The notes beneath the pieces are model-generated. The model was not told the DNA's origin. It made no database searches and was given only the letters and a program-made list of their open reading frames with translations. Below, in pieces: positions 60,072 through 64,000 of a DNA stretch of 64,000 nt (the stretch's first letter is position 1; each line of letters begins with the position of its first letter). The DNA comes from Bradyrhizobium sp. Arg816 (lineage in GTDB: Bacteria > Pseudomonadota > Alphaproteobacteria > Rhizobiales > Xanthobacteraceae): contig NZ_JAPRAQ010000010.1 of NCBI RefSeq assembly GCF_029989365.1, forward strand, positions 1 to 64,000, written 5' to 3'. The position numbers were made by a program, and so were the translations under genes.

Positions 60072-60287
60072 TGATTGTTCCTGTTGATATGTCGGACGGA
60101 ATAAGGTCCGGGGGAATGGACAGGCGTTTCCTGCAAGGTCGCGGTTTCTTCCATCCGCCGTTGGCGAAATGGTTGCCGCACATGACGTCGGCCCGCCGCG
60201 ACATGACCTAGTTCGCGGGCTCCCGGACAGTAGGGATCAATCGTCCGGATGTTGTGTCCGACCGTCCACCGGACTAGCTTCGGCGGC

Positions 60288-61250
60288 ATGGACATCCTCG
60301 CCCAAGTGCTCGATCGCGTTCGTCTCGGAGGGACGCTGCTCTTCCACTTCGAGCTCGGCCATCCCTGGAATCTGGAGCTGCCGGCGCGCCCCTACGCGTT
60401 GTTTCACTATCTCAGCCGGGGCTCCGCGACCCTCGCGCTCGAGCAGGGACAGGAAATCCAGATGACCGAGGGCGATTTCGTCGTCATCACACGCGGCGAG
60501 CCCCATGTGTTTTATTCGGATCGCCGGGCCAAGCCTTTGCAGATTGTGGACCTCGATCGATCGTCGGCACGTCTTGGCGTCGTTCGTCACGGCGGCCGTG
60601 CAAAGCCGCTCTCGACCATGATCTGCGGCAATTTCACCGTGTCGCGGCCCTCGTTCAGCAGCGTGCTGGAAATGCTTCCGCCCGTGCTTCTGTTGAAGCC
60701 GACGGCGGACGGTGGCTGGCTCGAAGCCATCCTGCGGCGCATGGTGAGTGAGTCCGCGCTCGAGCGTCCCGGCCAGCGCGTCGCGCTCTCACGCCTGACG
60801 GAAGTGCTGTTTGTCGAGGTGCTCCGAAGCTGGATCGCGTCTCTCAGTCCCGGACAAGGCGGCTGGCTCGGCGCCATATCGGACCCGCATATCGGACCGG
60901 CGCTCAAGTTGATCCACGATAACCCGGAGCGGCCCTGGACGCTTAACGACCTCGGCCAACGCGTGGGGCTCGGCCGCTCGGTATTTTCAGCGCGCTTCAC
61001 CAAGCTCGTCGGCCAGTCCATGCATCGTTATGTGATCGAACGCCGGATGGCGGAAGCGGCGTTCCTGCTCGAAACCAGCGATGAGCCCATCGCACGGATC
61101 GCGAGCCAGGTCGGTTACGAGACAGCGGCGGCGTTTTCAAAACTGTTTCATCGACATCATGGCATGTCGCCCGGCCGCTACCGGACCGCTCAACGCCTTG
61201 ATGGAAGCCAAGGACAACCGCACGGTGCGGAAGTGAACGTCTCCGATTGA
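60288..61250 (+). CDS. AraC-family transcriptional regulator
   Basis: 320 aa from the ATG at 60288. N-terminal cupin-type sensor (FHYLSRGSATLALEQGQEIQ in outline, GDFVVITRGEPHVFY), as in AraC proteins with the AraC_binding_2/cupin_6 fold. C-terminal double HTH: LNDLGQRVGLGRSVFSARF and ARIASQVGYETAAAFSKLFH with the HHGMSPGRYR signature. It likely controls the divergent hydrolase across a 216-base region. Confidence 0.92.
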   Translation: MDILAQVLDRVRLGGTLLFHFELGHPWNLELPARPYALFHYLSRGSATLALEQGQEIQMTEGDFVVITRGEPHVFYSDRRAKPLQIVDLDRSSARLGVVRHGGRAKPLSTMICGNFTVSRPSFSSVLEMLPPVLLLKPTADGGWLEAILRRMVSESALERPGQRVALSRLTEVLFVEVLRSWIASLSPGQGGWLGAISDPHIGPALKLIHDNPERPWTLNDLGQRVGLGRSVFSARFTKLVGQSMHRYVIERRMAEAAFLLETSDEPIARIASQVGYETAAAFSKLFHRHHGMSPGRYRTAQRLDGSQGQPHGAEVNVSD

Positions 61251-61322
61251 ACGAGCGTCAGTTGCTCGGCCGCGCTTTCATCTCGCTCTCATTGCCGGTG
61301 CTCAATTGTCGCACCTTCGGTG

Positions 61323-61509
61323 TGAAGCATCTCACACGCACGCTCGCGTCAATGCTGCGATAGAGTACCTGTTGTGATTGAACGTGGTGAATTTAGTCGA
61401 TTTGACACACCCGTCATCACATCAGCCTCAAATGAGCTGCACACGCCAGAACGGCATGTTGAAATAGCCTCCAATCGGCCGCTCGGCCGATGAGAGCTAT
61501 GGAGACACT
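61323..61509 (+). repeat. Leader copy C, upstream of the intact small beta-protein gene
   Basis: Contains the blocks shared with copies A and B: AAATGAGCTGCACACGCCAG, CGGCATGTTGAAATAG, GAGAGCTATGGAGACACT. The conservation of a leader in three places, one without a gene, marks a duplicated segment. It may hold the promoter of the gene at 61510. Confidence 0.75.
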
Positions 61510-61806
61510 ATGGCTGACAAACACGAACAGAGCATGGTTGGTACGTGGACCAAATCCACGTCGGCTGCGTGTGCGGACAAGTATCCCGCCACTCTCACGT
61601 TCTCGACCGGCACCTACCGCGGCATGCGCGGCGAAGGGCAGGGCATGGTGTGGTGGGACGCGGGAATCTACCGTCTCGAAGATTCCAACACACTCGTCGT
61701 CGGGACGGCGACTGATGAACTTGTGACCTATCGCATTTCACTCAAGGCCGACCGATTTGAGTTTACGGATTCAGAGGGCTGTGTCGTGACCTATCGGCGC
61801 GCGTAG
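61510..61806 (+). CDS. Small beta-rich protein of unknown function
   Basis: 98 aa with no signal peptide or membrane helix. Alternating strands: HEQSMVGTWTKSTS, CADKYPATLTF, GQGMVWWDAGIYRL, LVTYRISLKADRFEFTDSEG, CVVTYRRA. The opening MVGTWT and the eight or so strands suggest a lipocalin-like or similar small barrel. No family is recognised. Two damaged relatives are present (53795-53951 and 57712-58000). Confidence 0.7.
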   Translation: MADKHEQSMVGTWTKSTSAACADKYPATLTFSTGTYRGMRGEGQGMVWWDAGIYRLEDSNTLVVGTATDELVTYRISLKADRFEFTDSEGCVVTYRRA

Positions 61807-61907
61807 GACTGCGCACGCCACAGCTGACCGAAATAACGCGGGCGTACCCGCGAACGAGCCCGATGCTCACGTCGATCGCCTCCACCTTTCAACGAGGAGA
61901 AGACGAC

Positions 61908-64000
61908 ATGTGCAATTGCTCAGAGCATGAAGCGAGTGGCAGCCTTTCCAAGATGACCGCGGCATCGGTCGAGCCCGCGATGAAGCCGCAGGTCCCGCTG
62001 TCGCGCCAGATCAGCTTCAGCGACGAGGAGTCCGGCGATCAGCCGGCCTCAACCGATCTGCAGCCGTTTCCGCCGTTCAGGCTCTGCAGGCTCGACTTCC
62101 GCGAAGGCTGCTATCAGATCAACTTCAGGCCGACCGCGGGCTTCGTGACCTTCGAAGGCACGCTGCGCGTCGATCGCTCGGCGCCCGACGGCGGGGCGGA
62201 TCATCTGATCGTCAGCGGCGATCTCTACTCGCGCCGGCCGGTGATCGGTCCGATCCCGCCGGTGGGGCCCGTGCTGCCGGTGGGCGACGCGGACGGAGAT
62301 GAAGCGGCGGCGGATTCGGGACTGACGAGCCTCGCCGGTTCGCTCAGTGCGCTCGATGAACCCCTGATTCCGTTTCCGATCCGCAGGCCGCGGATCCCCA
62401 TCTTCCCCCGCGCGCGCTATCATTCCTATCTCAGGGTGACCAGCGTGTCCGCGCCCGTCGCGGTCCCGCTGCCGAAGAAATGCGAGCTGACGATTGTCGC
62501 CGAGCAGTTCAATTACACGCAGCCGCCGGCCGGCCAGTTCAAGGGCACGTTCCCGGCTTCGCCGTCGCGCACCGTGACGATGAAGCTTGCAAAGGTGCCG
62601 GCGCCGTTTCCGTTCTCCCTGACCGGCGGGCCGTTCTACCAGGGCCGGCTGTTCGAGGGCGGCGTGGACAAGGGCAGCGTCACGCTCGCCTGGGTGTCGA
62701 AATTCTTCCGCCGCGCGACGCTGGAGATCGACACGCTGGTCGGAGCCGTCCGGCCCGCGCCGGTGCCTGACGGTGCCGGCGGCACCGAGTTCTTCGACAC
62801 GGTCTTCGCGAAGACCGGCTGGCAGCTGTCGGTGGTGCAGGACCAGCTCAACGTCCCGGTGCCCGCAGGCGTGGTGGCGACCAATTGCTGGAGCTCTGCG
62901 GATCTGCACGCGCTGATGACGACCGTGCGCAATCCCGCGACGAATCTGGACACCGAATGGCACGTGCACATGATCGTGGTGCCTGCAAAACTCGGCTGCT
63001 CGCGCGGCATCATGTACGATCAGATCGGCGTTCCCCGCGAAGGCTGTGCCAGTTTCTCCGATGACGGCTATCCCGTCTCGGACTCCTCGAACTTCGGTCT
63101 CGCCGCGAACAAGAAGCAGCGCGACGTGCCGCGCGCGTTCCTGCGCAGCGCGACCCACGAGCTGACGCATACGCTGAACCAGATCCACCAGGAGCAGGAG
63201 ACAGCGGCCGACAACTCGATCATGACCACGACGCCGAGCGTGGCGGACGTGCTCGGCGGTCCCGCGACCGGCGCGCCTGGCGTGTTCCCGGATCAGATCG
63301 CGCTCGCGCACAACACCAACGTCCGTCATCACCTCAACCACATGCCGGATCCGGTCATTCGTCCGGGCGGATGGCCGTTCGCAAGCTGGTTCCCGACCGG
63401 TGCGCCGCAAGCCGCCGACCGGCACGATTTCGAACCTTCCGAGCTGGCGCTGACGGTGACGGCCACCACCGACCGCGTCGCGCTCGGCCAGCCGCTGGAT
63501 CTGACCTGGACGATGACGAACACCAGCGGCGTGTCGCTGCGCGCGCCGAACGACGTCAGCACCGAGGCCCTGTTCGCGTCGATCACCGTCACCGACGGCG
63601 AGGGGCGCGAACGCCCGGTCAGGCCCTTCGTGATCCTGTGCGAGCACGCGAAGCTGGCCGAGCTCGAGCCCGGCAAGAGCGTCACGGCTTCGGCGAAGGT
63701 GTTCTGGAGCACGGCGGGCTTCGCCTTCGAGAAGCCGGGCCGCTACCGCGTCGACGTCGCCGTGTCATGGTCGGCGCAGGGCGTGATGGTGGGCGTGCAG
63801 TCGGGGGTCGACGTGTTCGTCGACTATCCGACCAGCGCGAGCGACAACCATTCAGCCAATCTCGTGCTGCATCCCGAGGTCGGCAAATGGGTGGCGCTCG
63901 GCGGCGATGCCTATCACCTCGGTGAAGCGTGCCGGCGGTTGCAGGCGCTCAGCCAGACCGCCGCGCCGTCAGGCGCGCGCGCCGCAATGGCTGCGGCCGG
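61908..64000 (+). CDS. Metzincin-like metalloprotease (partial, runs off the window)
   Basis: At least 697 codons with no stop before the end. The ATG at 61908 has GAGGAG upstream. Residues 417-427 carry the zinc motif HELTHTLNQIH (HExxHxxxxxH), and M439 in NSIMTTTP fits the Met-turn that follows in metzincins. The usual Gly of the motif is replaced by Asn. The N-terminus MCNCSEHEASG has no signal peptide. A beta-sandwich-like region follows from about residue 500 (LALTVTATTDRVALGQPLDLTW in outline). The substrate is unknown. Confidence 0.8.
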   Translation, partial: MCNCSEHEASGSLSKMTAASVEPAMKPQVPLSRQISFSDEESGDQPASTDLQPFPPFRLCRLDFREGCYQINFRPTAGFVTFEGTLRVDRSAPDGGADHLIVSGDLYSRRPVIGPIPPVGPVLPVGDADGDEAAADSGLTSLAGSLSALDEPLIPFPIRRPRIPIFPRARYHSYLRVTSVSAPVAVPLPKKCELTIVAEQFNYTQPPAGQFKGTFPASPSRTVTMKLAKVPAPFPFSLTGGPFYQGRLFEGGVDKGSVTLAWVSKFFRRATLEIDTLVGAVRPAPVPDGAGGTEFFDTVFAKTGWQLSVVQDQLNVPVPAGVVATNCWSSADLHALMTTVRNPATNLDTEWHVHMIVVPAKLGCSRGIMYDQIGVPREGCASFSDDGYPVSDSSNFGLAANKKQRDVPRAFLRSATHELTHTLNQIHQEQETAADNSIMTTTPSVADVLGGPATGAPGVFPDQIALAHNTNVRHHLNHMPDPVIRPGGWPFASWFPTGAPQAADRHDFEPSELALTVTATTDRVALGQPLDLTWTMTNTSGVSLRAPNDVSTEALFASITVTDGEGRERPVRPFVILCEHAKLAELEPGKSVTASAKVFWSTAGFAFEKPGRYRVDVAVSWSAQGVMVGVQSGVDVFVDYPTSASDNHSANLVLHPEVGKWVALGGDAYHLGEACRRLQALSQTAAPSGARAAMAAA

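Noticed and set aside
1..64000. tRNA, rRNA, insertion sequences and phage genes
   Set aside because: No tRNA-like cloverleaf with a GGTTCGAATCC arm, no rRNA stretch, no transposase or integrase motif was seen on either strand. A computed scan would be decisive.

Overview
This window looks like a chromosomal segment of a Bradyrhizobium-like alphaproteobacterium (Nitrobacteraceae). The evidence is high GC with strong third-position bias, a complete valine/branched acyl-CoA operon, several families of the imperfect palindromic intergenic repeats typical of that group (for example three copies of a CGTCATTGCG...GAAGCAATCCAG element), and mostly soil-lifestyle genes. The genus is an inference from gene content and repeats, not a computed placement.

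Layout. 1-8 kb: a plus-strand valine and acyl-CoA catabolism run (end of mmsA, acyl-CoA dehydrogenase, 3-hydroxyisobutyryl-CoA hydrolase, mmsB, acyl-CoA synthetase, MaoC hydratase, SDR, flavoprotein). 8-18 kb: a minus-strand set (DSD1-type PLP enzyme, ABC-F ATPase, YaiI), a MaoC-like protein with an exported DUF5107-like protein, a lone CoxL-type molybdenum hydroxylase subunit, then Ppx/GppA and RlmE. 18.4-28.6 kb: the most unusual locus. Two autotransporters, each followed by a 63-aa one-helix membrane protein, lie divergent from a hybrid histidine kinase and an OmpR-type regulator. The same inverted repeat, ATCAA-N6-TTGAT, lies upstream of both autotransporters, once inside the divergent intergenic region. 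28.7-34 kb: a clan GH-A glycosidase-like gene split by one in-frame TAG, a TorF-like outer-membrane protein, a membrane protein and a DHA2-type MFS exporter. 34-37.7 kb: guaB, an NADP-dependent oxidoreductase and a small membrane protein. 37.7-44.5 kb: an eight-gene minus-strand operon (PLP amino acid deaminase, polar amino acid ABC transporter, RidA, zinc deacylase, LacI regulator) with a perfect 18-bp palindromic operator at its promoter. 44.6-51.4 kb: housekeeping genes (phosphoesterase, MAPEG, RsmB-like methyltransferase, cold-shock gene with promoter and terminator, cupin, SnoaL-like, guaA).

51.4-61.9 kb is an accessory zone. It holds a lower-GC pair (TIR-domain protein convergent with an unrecognised protein), an F420-reductase-like/SDR pair with a divergent LysR, a VapBC-type toxin-antitoxin pair with promoter and operator visible, a SMI1/KNR4 protein, and an alpha/beta hydrolase with a divergent AraC regulator and a small beta-rich protein. 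Pieces of this last set recur as scars at 53.8 and 57.6-58.0 kb. The window ends inside a metzincin-like metalloprotease gene.

Most likely undescribed systems: (1) the two-module autotransporter/63-aa protein locus with its phosphorelay and shared inverted repeat; (2) the LacI-controlled deacylase-RidA-PLP lyase-ABC operon, read here as uptake and breakdown of an N-acyl amino acid; (3) the TIR/unknown-protein island.
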